A DNA stretch of 64,000 bases from JAFGRU01 sp963665915 (GTDB lineage: Bacteria > Desulfobacterota > Desulfuromonadia > Desulfuromonadales > JAAYDE01), in NCBI GenBank assembly GCA_963665915.2, contig CAXXSG010000011.1, forward strand, positions 62,001 to 126,000. Reading direction: 5' to 3'. A model generated the notes under the pieces. That model was not told the DNA's origin. It ran no database searches and worked only from the letters and a program-made list of their open reading frames with translations. Positions 1 through 8,981 of the stretch are shown piece by piece. Position 1 is the first letter of the stretch. Every line of letters begins with the position of its first letter. The position numbers were made by a program, and so were the translations under genes.

Positions 1-584
1 AAAAAGTCGAGATGCGCAGGGCGGAAATGGTCGGTCCCCAGGTCGGGAAGGATTTGCGCCAGAAAGGTCTGCTTGCGATCCTTTACGCCATGATCGGTAT
101 TCTCATCTACGTTACCTGGAGGTTTGAGTTTCGCTTTGCCGTCGGCGCCATTCTGGCCCTGCTCCATGACGTCATGGTCACCCTCGGGGTTTTCTCTCTT
201 TTCGGGCGGGAGGTCGACCTGCCCGTGATAGCGGCCTTTCTGGCAATTGTCGGTTATTCGCTCAACGATACCATTATCGTCTATGATCGTATTCGTGAAA
301 ACATGGGGAAACACCACAAGGAGACATTCCCTTTCATTATCAACCGCAGTATCAACGAGACCCTTTCCCGAACGCTAATGACCTCTTTTACAACCCTGGT
401 GGTGGTTCTGGCGCTGTTCGTCTTTGGCGGTGGGGTGATCAATAATTTTGCCTTTGCTCTTCTCGTGGGGGTTTTGATCGGGACCTACTCCTCGATTTTT
501 GTCGCCAGTCCGTTACTTGTTTTCTGGGAGGAATACGCCCAGCGTCGGGCAGCGGCAGGGAAGGCCGCGAAAAGCACGTCCTGA
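1..584 (+). CDS. secF: Protein-export membrane protein SecF, 3' part
   Basis: C-terminal part of SecF, the inner-membrane partner of SecD that uses proton motive force to help SecYEG move proteins across the membrane. The reading frame is open from the first bases, so the gene starts upstream of the window; the visible ATG at 12 is internal. About 190 residues are seen. The stretch VEMVGP-like region before the fourth-last set of membrane helices is present as AEMVGPQVG, followed by about five hydrophobic segments and the family motifs GYSLNDTIIVYDRIRE and SINETLSRT. The order of these blocks is that of the SecF SD export domain. A strong terminator follows 50 bases after the stop, so secF ends its operon; secD is expected just upstream. 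Confidence 0.95.
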   Translation, partial: KVEMRRAEMVGPQVGKDLRQKGLLAILYAMIGILIYVTWRFEFRFAVGAILALLHDVMVTLGVFSLFGREVDLPVIAAFLAIVGYSLNDTIIVYDRIRENMGKHHKETFPFIINRSINETLSRTLMTSFTTLVVVLALFVFGGGVINNFAFALLVGVLIGTYSSIFVASPLLVFWEEYAQRRAAAGKAAKSTS

Positions 585-633
585 GCTTGAGGCTACCTTG
601 TCAGGTATTCAGAAACCTTTTAGAAAAGATTTG

Positions 634-672
634 AAGCTTCCCCCTGAATTGTCGTTGGGGGAAGCTTTTTTA
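634..672 (+). terminator. Rho-independent terminator after secF
   Basis: Perfect 11-bp stem (AAGCTTCCCCC with GGGGGAAGCTT), 12-base loop, then a run of six T. It closes the sec operon and separates it from recJ. Confidence 0.9.
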
Positions 673-700
673 TTTCCCTGATAATCGCCTGGTTCTTGTT

Positions 701-2503
701 ATGCGTGCTTGCTCAATGCCGATACCGATCATAAAGACTCGCCCTCGCAATGAACAGATCCATGCATCCCTTTTGAAAGATGGGGTGCCGGACTGGCTGG
801 CGGGTGTTCTTGCCCGGCGTCTGGAGGAACCGGTTTCATGGGAGTCCATCAGCCGTCCGAGTCTGGCTAATATTCCCGACCCTGAAAAAATCCCCACCCT
901 TAATAAAGCCGTGGACAGGATCGTGCGGGCTATTGCTGAGGAAGAAAAGGTCATCTTCACCTGCGACCACGATCTCGACGGCACCGCCTCGGCGGCGGTT
1001 CTGTGTCAGGCTTTTACCGAATATTTCGGAGTTTCAGGGAAACTGCTCGGGGTGGTGACCAGCCATCGTCTGACCGAAGGCTACGGCCTGACTGCGGCGG
1101 TCCTGGAACGAATCCTCGCCAGCGACGCCAGTCTGATTATCACCGCCGACAAGGGGAGCAGCGACGAGGCGCGCATCGCTCGTCTCGCCGCGGCGGGCCG
1201 GGATGTCATTGTCACCGATCATCACGCCCTCCCCAGGGAGGGGCCGCCCCAGTCGGCCTATGCGGTGGTCAATCCCACGCGCGACGATGCCGATTATGAT
1301 CCCTATATCTGCGGGGCGGCCGCCGCTTTTCTCCTGATGGCCAAAGTGCGAAGCCGACTCCTTGAAAAGGGTTGCAGAAAAGAGATTCCCAGCCTCGCCG
1401 GGCTGGTCGATTTCGTGGCTGTTGCCACGGTAGCCGACTGCGTGGCGCTACGGCCCGACAAGAGCTATACCAACCGCGCCTTGGTCAAATACGGTTTAGC
1501 TCTTCTCAACGAGAAAAAACGGGCTGCCTGGCAGGTTTTCTGTGACGATGTGGAGGGGCCTGTAAACGCCGAAACCGTAGCTTTTCGTCTCGCCCCCCCC
1601 GTGGCTGCCTCAGGGCGGCTCGATTGGCCCGAAGCGGGGCTCCGCTTTCTGCTCGCTGCTGATAGAGATGAGGCTGCGGAGCAATGGCAGTTTCTAAAGG
1701 GAGAAAACCGGATCCGCCAGTCCATCGAAAGGGAATTGCGGGAACAGGCTTTTCAGCAGGCTGTGAAGATGAAGCGTCAGTCGCTGGTGCTCTACTTAGA
1801 TGACGGGCATAGCGGAGTTCACGGCATTACCGCCAGCCGTCTGGTGGAGGCTTTCGGCAAGCCGGCCGCTCTCTTCGCTCCCAAGGGTCAGGGGGCGAGA
1901 ACGAATGGCGAGAATCCCCCGCCGGAAAACGGTCGCCCTTTGGCCACGGGGAGTTTCCGGGGTGTTCCCGGTTTTCATGTGCGGGATGCTCTGCAATGGG
2001 TGGCGGATCGTTATCCCGGAATTCTATCTGGTTTTGGGGGGCATGAGGGGGCGGCCGGGGCGACTGTCGCCATTGAGGATTTTCCCCGCTTTGAGGAGGC
2101 TTTCGAGGAGGCGACCATTGCACAGTTGGGAGAAGATCTCCTCCGCCCGGTAATCTGGACAGACGGTGACTGGCATGCGGAGCTGTTTTCCCTTGAGACC
2201 ATCGACACATTGGATCTCCTCGACCCCTGGGGGAAGGATTTTCCCGCCCCGGTATTGCGGGGACGCTTTGAGATTGTCTCCCAGCAGGCGGTTGGGGGAG
2301 GAAAGCACAGGCGGTTTTTGCTGCAAAAGGACGGTCACCGGATCGCCGCCATTTGGTTCAATGCGGAGGACTTGATTCCCACGTCTGCCGTTTTTGATCC
2401 GGGCAATAATGTTTCGCTGGTTTACCGTCTGAGCGATAATCGTTTCAGGGGCGAGCGAACGGTGCAATTGCGGATCCTGGGGGTCGATTCCAGCGAAGAT
2501 TGA
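701..2503 (+). CDS. recJ: Single-stranded-DNA-specific exonuclease RecJ
   Basis: DHH-superfamily 5'-3' single-strand exonuclease acting in recombinational and mismatch repair. The 600 residues are in the usual RecJ range. Motif I is seen as TCDHDLDGTAS near residue 86 and the DHH motif as VTDHHALP near residue 175; aspartates and histidines of both bind the catalytic metals. The later GFGGHEGAAG motif near residue 445 is the DHHA1 domain signature. The start is uncertain: neither the ATG at 701 nor the ATG at 716 has a clear ribosome-binding site, and only 28 bases separate the secF terminator from 701. Its following gap of about 300 bases separates it from the pilus locus. Confidence 0.9.
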   Translation: MRACSMPIPIIKTRPRNEQIHASLLKDGVPDWLAGVLARRLEEPVSWESISRPSLANIPDPEKIPTLNKAVDRIVRAIAEEEKVIFTCDHDLDGTASAAVLCQAFTEYFGVSGKLLGVVTSHRLTEGYGLTAAVLERILASDASLIITADKGSSDEARIARLAAAGRDVIVTDHHALPREGPPQSAYAVVNPTRDDADYDPYICGAAAAFLLMAKVRSRLLEKGCRKEIPSLAGLVDFVAVATVADCVALRPDKSYTNRALVKYGLALLNEKKRAAWQVFCDDVEGPVNAETVAFRLAPPVAASGRLDWPEAGLRFLLAADRDEAAEQWQFLKGENRIRQSIERELREQAFQQAVKMKRQSLVLYLDDGHSGVHGITASRLVEAFGKPAALFAPKGQGARTNGENPPPENGRPLATGSFRGVPGFHVRDALQWVADRYPGILSGFGGHEGAAGATVAIEDFPRFEEAFEEATIAQLGEDLLRPVIWTDGDWHAELFSLETIDTLDLLDPWGKDFPAPVLRGRFEIVSQQAVGGGKHRRFLLQKDGHRIAAIWFNAEDLIPTSAVFDPGNNVSLVYRLSDNRFRGERTVQLRILGVDSSED

Positions 2504-2805
2504 CGTATGGGAGTTCCCAATAAATCCTGATTAAAAAGTCAAAAACCTGACCACAGACGCCCGTGTTTTTCGTTAAAAAATTTTTTTCCATTAAAGACTT
2601 ATTAATATTTTTGACGGTTTTTTTTCTCTTTGTCCTCCCGTTTTTCTTGCTCCGGAACAACTCGTATCCTTCCAGAAACAGCACTCTCCTTTAAAATCAG
2701 CCAGTTTGGCGTCTTTATTGCTCTATGTCACGCAGGGACAATTTTCAAAAAATTGACCTTCCTGAAAGTAATGCTTGGCAAATATTCCCAAGAAATGAGG
2801 CTGTT
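2504..2805. other. Gap between recJ and mshI
   Basis: T-rich non-coding stretch of about 300 bases. An open frame from an ATG at 2725 runs into mshI but the residues before the GTG at 2806 look non-conserved. A TTGACC at 2753-2758 could be a -35 box but no good -10 box follows. No RNA gene or clear terminator seen. Confidence 0.4.
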
Positions 2806-3789
2806 GTGGATTTTTTTAAAAAGCCCCTGAAATTCTCAAAGGGCGCGGTAGGCATTTCATTGCAGCCGGATGGTGTGAGTATCGCACACGTTGAACAATT
2901 GAAGAATGCATCTTTGAGTCTTCATTATGCGGATTTTTTTCCATTCCAGAACCAGGTTGAGGCTTTGGATGTTTTGAAATCAGTGGTTCGCCGCTACGAT
3001 TTTCCCAAAAAAGAATGTGTGGCCATTCTGGATGCCGGCAGTTATCAACTTCTGCAGGTCGAACCACCGGATATTCCGCAGAAAGAAATCCCCTCGGCAG
3101 TCCGCTGGCAGATCAAAGACTTGCTCAACTATTCAGTGGATGAAGCGATCCTGGATGTTTTTCTGGTTCCGAAGGAAAGTTTCAGAAATAGGAACCGGAT
3201 CGCTTTTGTCGTGGCTGCCCCCAAAGAAACTGTTCTGGAGCGGGTCGGGCTTCTTCAGGAAGCAAAGCTGGAAATCAGTGCCATGGATGTTCCGGAAATG
3301 GTGTTGAGGAATGTTGGTTCCCGGCTTTCGGAAGCGAAGGAAGGCCTGGCCTTTCTTTATCTTCAGAAAAATAACGGCCTGATACTGCTGATTCGGGAAT
3401 CGACAGTATATCTGGTCCGTAGAATAAACTTCGGGACTCACGAGATATTCGGTCATGAGAGGCAAGTGGATTCGAATGTCGGGAACGATCTTGAAGTGGA
3501 AGGGCTGGAAAATCATCACCTGGAAAATCTCGTGCTGGAAATTCAGAGATCTCTCGATTTCTTTGAAAGCAGCTTCAACCTTCCATCTATCAACCATCTG
3601 ATTGTCGCACCTTTTGAGGAAGAGTATCCGGAGCTTCTCTCCTGCTTTGAAAAAAATCTTGGTATTAATGTCAGAATTATGGATACGGCAGAGATATTCG
3701 AAGGTAATACACTGCTCTCTACCTCTCTTCAGGCGCGCTGCCTGACCGCCATGGGTGGAGCTTTGAGAGAAATTGTGGGGACAGCGTGA
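2806..3789 (+). CDS. mshI: MSHA biogenesis protein MshI (PilM-like)
   Basis: Cytoplasmic actin-like (PilM-type) component of the type IV pilus alignment subcomplex, about 327 residues. Seen: an N-terminal GVSLQPDG-like segment (VGISLQPDGVSIAHVEQ), typical of the MshI/PilM first beta hairpin, and a C-terminal TAMGGALR, the usual end of this family. I chose the GTG at 2806 because TGAGG ends five bases before it; the ATG at 2725 has no ribosome-binding site and would add 27 unrelated residues. The stop overlaps the next start (GTGA). First gene of the msh run. Family assignment from context plus pattern; PilM is the other possible name. Confidence 0.82.
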   Translation: MDFFKKPLKFSKGAVGISLQPDGVSIAHVEQLKNASLSLHYADFFPFQNQVEALDVLKSVVRRYDFPKKECVAILDAGSYQLLQVEPPDIPQKEIPSAVRWQIKDLLNYSVDEAILDVFLVPKESFRNRNRIAFVVAAPKETVLERVGLLQEAKLEISAMDVPEMVLRNVGSRLSEAKEGLAFLYLQKNNGLILLIRESTVYLVRRINFGTHEIFGHERQVDSNVGNDLEVEGLENHHLENLVLEIQRSLDFFESSFNLPSINHLIVAPFEEEYPELLSCFEKNLGINVRIMDTAEIFEGNTLLSTSLQARCLTAMGGALREIVGTA

Positions 3790-4391
3790 TTCAACAGATC
3801 AATCTTTACCAGGACTGCCTGAAAGAAAAAAAGGAGGTGTTCCCTCCATCTGCCATTGGATGGGTAATGGGGATCGGACTTCTGGGCCTGCTCATAATTT
3901 TCGGGTTTGGACAAGTGAAAGTATCATCCCTGGATGCAAGATTTCACAATCTGCAGATGCGCAAAGCAGAAATCCTGGAGGCTCTCAAAAAAGTGAAGGA
4001 TTCCGCCAGTCCATATACCGGCGACACCCTGTTGCAGGAAGAACTAGCCAGGGTGCAAACCGAGGTCAATGTCAAAGCTGCTCTCCTGAAAAACATGAAA
4101 ACCTTAAACCGGAACAACCTTCTGGAGTTTTCCAACTATCTGGAAACTCTCGGTCGACATGGTCAGAACGGGCTGTGGCTGACTCGGATCGAGGTCCGGG
4201 AGGCGGGAAAGCGGTTAACTCTCGCAGGTCGCGCCCTGCATCCCTGGCTGGTTTCCAAGTTTACGGAAGAGTTAGCTCGCCAGGAGCGATTTACGGGTTT
4301 AACCACCGCAAAATTGTGGATTCAGAATACGGAAAGCGGCAGGAACCCGGTTAGTTTTATTCTTGAAACGGAGCCTGGGAAGGCCCAATGA
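3786..4391 (+). CDS. PilN-like pilus assembly protein
   Basis: 201-residue inner-membrane protein of the PilN/MshI2 kind. It starts INLYQ after the first residue, the N-terminal motif by which PilN binds PilM-type proteins, followed by a basic linker, one transmembrane helix at about residues 23-45, and a coiled-coil then ferredoxin-like periplasmic part. GTG start overlapping the mshI stop (GTGA) and an ATGA overlap with the next gene show translational coupling. In Vibrio this region is often fused or unnamed, so I give no symbol. Confidence 0.8.
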   Translation: MIQQINLYQDCLKEKKEVFPPSAIGWVMGIGLLGLLIIFGFGQVKVSSLDARFHNLQMRKAEILEALKKVKDSASPYTGDTLLQEELARVQTEVNVKAALLKNMKTLNRNNLLEFSNYLETLGRHGQNGLWLTRIEVREAGKRLTLAGRALHPWLVSKFTEELARQERFTGLTTAKLWIQNTESGRNPVSFILETEPGKAQ

Positions 4392-5041
4392 GTGCTCTCA
4401 AAAAAAAGCTGGAAAAACTGAATTCCCGCCTGGCGGCATTATCGGTTCGGGAACGGGTTCTCGGAACTGTAGTTATGTTTGCAGCTCTTTTTTTTCTTGG
4501 GGAAGTTCTGTTGTTTGCCCCTCTGGATAGAAAAAAGCAGGACCTGCACATGGAATCCGAGAATGTATTTTCCCAGATAATGCAATACCAGGCGGATTTC
4601 AACTCCTTGGTTTCCGACTCTTTGCAGGACCCGACACTGGCGGCCAGAAGGAAGCTCGAAAGGCTTCGGCTGCAAGCGCAAGAAATGGATCGACAGCAGC
4701 AAGGGGTGGAGAAAGGGTTTACAGTTCAGCAGGAACCGACTTTTATTCTCCAGGAATTTCTCAGAGCGGACTCCGGCCTCCAGGTGATTGAAGTCAAAAA
4801 AGGCGAGGCCGTGCCGTTCAAATTTCCCGGAAGTGAATCGGGAGCCGAAAACAGCAATCTCGTCAGTCAGTCTTTTGAGATTGAACTCGAGGGGCGCTAT
4901 ATGACCTTTCTCGATTATATTGAGGCTATTGAACAATCCGCTTTAAAACTGTTCTGGGATGGTCTGGAGTTGAAGGTTGTAAACTACCCCATGAACCGCA
5001 TTACCCTCAAAATTCATACCCTGTCTCTGGCAAAGGAGTAG
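4388..5041 (+). CDS. mshJ: MSHA biogenesis protein MshJ (PilO-like)
   Basis: 217-residue single-pass inner-membrane protein. The first 25 residues are basic and amphipathic (the LSVRERVLG motif is typical of MshJ and GspM/PilO relatives), then one transmembrane helix at about 25-43, then a coiled coil and a periplasmic ferredoxin-like fold. It is expected to pair with the PilN-like protein and to link the inner-membrane platform to the secretin. ATGA overlap with the gene before. Confidence 0.8.
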   Translation: MSALKKKLEKLNSRLAALSVRERVLGTVVMFAALFFLGEVLLFAPLDRKKQDLHMESENVFSQIMQYQADFNSLVSDSLQDPTLAARRKLERLRLQAQEMDRQQQGVEKGFTVQQEPTFILQEFLRADSGLQVIEVKKGEAVPFKFPGSESGAENSNLVSQSFEIELEGRYMTFLDYIEAIEQSALKLFWDGLELKVVNYPMNRITLKIHTLSLAKE

Positions 5042-5045
5042 GTCT

Positions 5046-5423
5046 TTGAGTAAGTTTTTTATTCCGATCTGCCTGGCCCTTTTTTCCTTGGCTTCTGTTG
5101 GGAGCGCCCAACAGGTTTTCGCTGAAGTTGTGGAGGTTCAGGACCCGACCCGGCCTTCGCAAATTGCCAATGCCGATTTTGAAAAGGAACTGCCCTTCAT
5201 TTTACAGGATTGGAAACTTACGACGACCCTGATCTCTCCTCGTCGCTCAATAGCTATCATTAACGGGCGCGTTTTTCAAAAGGGGCAGGTTCTGGAAGGG
5301 GCGAAAATTGTCGCCATTCAACAGGGGGCCGTTGAGCTGCGGCACGGCGAGAGCTCTCTCTGGCTTTATGCGACTGCCGGTATTGCAAAGAAACGCCACC
5401 TTGTCGAAGAGGATCTCCATTAA
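5046..5423 (+). CDS. mshK: MSHA biogenesis protein MshK (PilP-like)
   Basis: 125-residue secreted protein with an N-terminal signal peptide of about 25 residues, then the DPTRP motif and a short beta-rich domain (INGRVFQKGQVL, then a GAVELR strand) as in MshK and PilP, the periplasmic connector to the secretin. The start is a TTG at 5046, chosen because AAGGAG lies seven bases before it and no other start is in range. The stop TAA overlaps the mshL ATG (TAATG). Confidence 0.75.
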   Translation: MSKFFIPICLALFSLASVGSAQQVFAEVVEVQDPTRPSQIANADFEKELPFILQDWKLTTTLISPRRSIAIINGRVFQKGQVLEGAKIVAIQQGAVELRHGESSLWLYATAGIAKKRHLVEEDLH

Positions 5424-7144
5424 TGAAAGTCGAAGTGAAGCCCATGAAGACCATTTTTTATGTAAGTCTGATTGTTGTTATCCTGGTTTTTATCGCGGGG
5501 TGTGCACCAGTCCCCCGCGGCGTTCCAGCCGAGGAAAACCTGGCTCGGACGATTATGGAGTCTTTTCCCGAACCGCTAGATTCCGGTGCTGTGGCGGAAC
5601 CGGACCTGAAAATCCCGCCGGTTGCCTCCAAATCGGATGTTCCCGTTCTTATCCCGAAAAAACCCTCGGTTCCGGAGGAGAGATTCGATGTTACGGCGAA
5701 CCGGGCTCCGGCCAGGGAGTTTTTTATGAGCCTGGTTCAGGGTACTCCGTCCAACATGGTGGTCCATCCCGATGTCGAGGGGGAGATTTCCCTGATTCTG
5801 AAAAATGTGACGCTCCCGGAGGTCCTGGAAGTCGTGAGTGCCAATTTCAGTTTTGACTACCGCCGCACGGCCATCGGCTACCAGATTATGCCTGCCGGTT
5901 TAAGGACCCGGGCTTTTGAAGTGAATTATCTGAACATGGTTCGCAGAGGAATATCCCAGACCCGGGTCAGCTCGGGGCAGGTGAGTCAGGTCAAAGATTC
6001 CGAGGACGATGAGGGTAATGACGATAAAAAATTAAAAGTGGTTTCAGGGAGCCGGATTGATTCGGAATCCCTGGCCGATTTCTGGCGGGAACTGGACGCG
6101 GGGATGAGAACGATGCTGCCCCCGAGCGAGGGGCGCCGTTTCATTATCCAGCCCCAGGCCGGGCTGGTGGTGGTTCGTGCTTTTCCGGCGGAGTTGAAGG
6201 AAATCAGCAATTATCTACAGGCGGTTCAAGGGAATCTCCAACGCCAGGTGGTGCTTGAGGCCAAGATTCTTGAGGTTCAGCTCAATGACGGGTTCCAGTC
6301 GGGAATCAACTGGGCGGCCCTGAGTGAGGTCGGAGATGGGAAAACTGCCGTTTACGGGCAGACCGGGGGCGGCACTATCTTTTCGGATGGCGTGTCGGAG
6401 ATCGCGGGAAACAGCGGAACCCTGAATCCCCTGAGTGCCGTTTTGCCGGAGGGCACGGATACTTCCGCTTTCGGAGGAGTCTTCAGCCTCGCTCTGAATT
6501 TGAACGATTTCACAGCTTTTATCGAACTCCTGAAATCACAGGGTGATGTCCAGATTCTCTCCAGCCCCAGAATTGCCACTGTCAACAATCAGAAAGCGGT
6601 GATAAAAGTCGGTTCCGATGAGTTTTTCGTAACCGAAGTTTCGAGCGACACCGTGACCGGAACAACATCCTCGACCTCGTCCGATATTACCCTGACGCCG
6701 TTTTTTTCCGGCATTGCCCTGGATGTGACCCCGCAGATCGATTCTTCCCGTAATGTCACACTCCATATTCATCCGACGGTCAGCGAGGTTGTCGACCAGA
6801 TTAAAAACATTACGGTAGACGGAGAAGAGCAGAGCCTGCCGCTGGCATTCAGCACGGTTCGTGAGTCCGACAGCGTCGTTCGCGCCGCTAGCGGCCAGAT
6901 TGTCGTGATCGGGGGGCTTATGAAGGATGGCTATAAGAAAGAAACAGCCTCGGTTCCGGTTCTCGGGGATCTCCCGATTATAGGGAACGCCTTCCGTCAC
7001 ACCAAGATGGTGTCCAAAAAAAGTGAGCTGGTTATTTTGCTGCGTCCTGTGGTGGTGGCCCAGAACAGGGACTGGCAGGATATTGTGGGGCCTTCCCGGG
7101 AGCGTTTTGAGCAGATGAATTCATTGTGGCCTGAAAGCTGGTAA
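5423..7144 (+). CDS. mshL: MSHA secretin lipoprotein MshL
   Basis: 573-residue outer-membrane secretin through which the pilus leaves the cell. A lipobox IAGC puts the acylated cysteine at residue 27. After a proline-rich linker comes an STN/N0-type domain (about 90-160), a linker rich in charged residues, an N1-like fold, and the C-terminal secretin domain (about 320-555) with the VPVLGDLPIIGNAFR motif and a final KSELVILLRP. The overlap with mshK and the SD-like GAGGA nine bases before ATG support this start. Confidence 0.92.
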   Translation: MKVEVKPMKTIFYVSLIVVILVFIAGCAPVPRGVPAEENLARTIMESFPEPLDSGAVAEPDLKIPPVASKSDVPVLIPKKPSVPEERFDVTANRAPAREFFMSLVQGTPSNMVVHPDVEGEISLILKNVTLPEVLEVVSANFSFDYRRTAIGYQIMPAGLRTRAFEVNYLNMVRRGISQTRVSSGQVSQVKDSEDDEGNDDKKLKVVSGSRIDSESLADFWRELDAGMRTMLPPSEGRRFIIQPQAGLVVVRAFPAELKEISNYLQAVQGNLQRQVVLEAKILEVQLNDGFQSGINWAALSEVGDGKTAVYGQTGGGTIFSDGVSEIAGNSGTLNPLSAVLPEGTDTSAFGGVFSLALNLNDFTAFIELLKSQGDVQILSSPRIATVNNQKAVIKVGSDEFFVTEVSSDTVTGTTSSTSSDITLTPFFSGIALDVTPQIDSSRNVTLHIHPTVSEVVDQIKNITVDGEEQSLPLAFSTVRESDSVVRAASGQIVVIGGLMKDGYKKETASVPVLGDLPIIGNAFRHTKMVSKKSELVILLRPVVVAQNRDWQDIVGPSRERFEQMNSLWPESW

Positions 7145-7220
7145 ACGTTAAATCGATTTATGGCTTTCCCTGTAAGCTTATTCCTGAGCTTGACGGTTAC
7201 CCTGAATTCAAAAGGGCAGA

Positions 7221-8954
7221 ATGATGATTCCACGTAAAAAAATACGTATTGGCGAGTTGCTGGTTCAGAACAACATTATTTCCGACAAGCAGCTTCAGAT
7301 GGCCCTCAAGACGCAACTGGAAACCGGCTCCAAGCTTGGCGATACCCTGATTGAGCTCGGTTACCTGAGCTCCAAGGATTTTCTGGAGTTCCTGGCCAAA
7401 CAGCTTCACATCACCTACGTGGATCTCAACCATTATCAGTTCAATAATGAGGCGGTGAATCTCCTCCCGGAGACCTATGCGCGCCGATTCCGCGCAATTG
7501 TGCTCAAGGAATATCCGGAAAAACTGCTCGTGGGCATGGCCGATCCCAACAATCTTTTTGCCTATGATGCCCTGACAAAAATCCTCAAAAAACCTGTTGA
7601 GCTGGCTGTTGTCCGCGAGACGGATCTGTTGCGGACCATCGATAATTACTATCGGCGCACCGATGAGATTGTCAATCTCGCTTTCGAGCTGAATGAAGAG
7701 CTTGCCGTCGGCGGTGTTGATCTTTCGGATCTGCAGATCGATTCCGAGATGGAAAATGCTCCGGTGGTCAGGCTCCTGAGGACTTTGTTCGAGGATGCAG
7801 TTATGGCCGGGGCGTCGGATATCCATATCGAACCGGATGAAAACGTTCTGCGCATCCGCCAGCGGGTTGACGGCATTCTCCATGAGCAGGTAATGAATGA
7901 AAAACGTATCGTCAGTGCTCTGATCTCCAGGCTCAAGCTGATGAGCGGACTTGATATTTCGGAGAAGCGGCTCCCCCAGGACGGCCGCTTCAATGTCAAG
8001 GTACAGGGAAAAAGCATCGATGTCAGGCTGTCCACCATGCCGCTCTATCATGGTGAAGCGGTGGTCATGCGGCTTCTGGATCATTCGACCTCGCGCTTTG
8101 GAATGGAGCATCTGGGAATGACCGAATCCGATCTCCAGTGTTTCAGCAATCTGATCAATGCCCCCCAGGGGATGATTCTGGTTACCGGGCCCACCGGGAG
8201 CGGAAAAACAACCACGCTGTATGCCGCGCTCGATGAATTGAACCGTTCGGAACGCAAGATAATCACGGTCGAAGACCCGATTGAATACTGTCTTCCGAGA
8301 ATCAACCAAGTTCAGGTGAATGCCCGCATTAATCTGACTTTTGCCGGTGTTCTGCGAACTGCGCTCAGGCATGATCCCGACATCATCATGGTGGGGGAAA
8401 TGCGCGACGAGGAAACCGTGGAGATCGGTCTTCGCGCCGCCATGACAGGACATCTGGTTCTCTCCACCATGCATACCAATGATGTTGTCAGCACCGCGAT
8501 CCGCTTTCTCGACATGGGCGCCGAGGGCTACATTGTGGCGAGCTCGCTACGCGGCGTCATTGCCCAGCGACTGGTCAGAAAGGTCTGCCGGAACTGTTCT
8601 CGCCCCGTTACTCCCGAGGGTCCGGAGCTGATCTGGTTGAAGTCCATTTTGGAAGAAGAGGAAGCGCAAAACCATCAGTTTCAGCTGGGTGACGGCTGCT
8701 CTCATTGCAACAACACAGGCTACCGGGGGCGGGTTGGCATCTTTGAAACCCTCGCGATGGATGAAGTGCTTGCCGACGCATTGAGGAAAAACGACAGCGC
8801 TCTTTTCAGCCGTGAGGTAAAAAAGCGCCCCGGCTATCAGTCCCTGTTGCAGGGCGGAATGAAGCGTGTCTTTGATGGGACCACCAGCCTCGCGGAAGTC
8901 ATCCGTCTTGTGGGCCAGGTGGACGAAAAAATCACAGCTCCAAAACATCCCTGA
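7221..8954 (+). CDS. mshE: MSHA pilus extension ATPase MshE, c-di-GMP binding
   Basis: 577-residue GspE/PilB-type hexameric ATPase that drives pilus extension. The N-terminus has two 24-residue MshEN motifs, residues 9-32 (starting RIGELL, ending LKTQ) and 38-61 (starting KLGDTL, ending LAKQ), which in MshE of Vibrio bind c-di-GMP. Then Walker A GPTGSGKTTT near 323, the Asp box VEDPIEY, Walker B IIMVGEMRDEET, His box HTNDVVS, and a zinc site made of CRNC and CSHC near 455-500. No deviations from an active enzyme are seen. It lies 76 bases after mshL and 27 before mshG. Confidence 0.95.
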   Translation: MMIPRKKIRIGELLVQNNIISDKQLQMALKTQLETGSKLGDTLIELGYLSSKDFLEFLAKQLHITYVDLNHYQFNNEAVNLLPETYARRFRAIVLKEYPEKLLVGMADPNNLFAYDALTKILKKPVELAVVRETDLLRTIDNYYRRTDEIVNLAFELNEELAVGGVDLSDLQIDSEMENAPVVRLLRTLFEDAVMAGASDIHIEPDENVLRIRQRVDGILHEQVMNEKRIVSALISRLKLMSGLDISEKRLPQDGRFNVKVQGKSIDVRLSTMPLYHGEAVVMRLLDHSTSRFGMEHLGMTESDLQCFSNLINAPQGMILVTGPTGSGKTTTLYAALDELNRSERKIITVEDPIEYCLPRINQVQVNARINLTFAGVLRTALRHDPDIIMVGEMRDEETVEIGLRAAMTGHLVLSTMHTNDVVSTAIRFLDMGAEGYIVASSLRGVIAQRLVRKVCRNCSRPVTPEGPELIWLKSILEEEEAQNHQFQLGDGCSHCNNTGYRGRVGIFETLAMDEVLADALRKNDSALFSREVKKRPGYQSLLQGGMKRVFDGTTSLAEVIRLVGQVDEKITAPKHP

Positions 8955-8981
8955 CTCAGATAAAAAGCGGAAGAGGTTTAA

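Noticed and set aside
7197..8474. 425-codon open frame antisense to mshE
   Set aside because: Shadow of mshE; composition and lack of any start signal argue against a gene.
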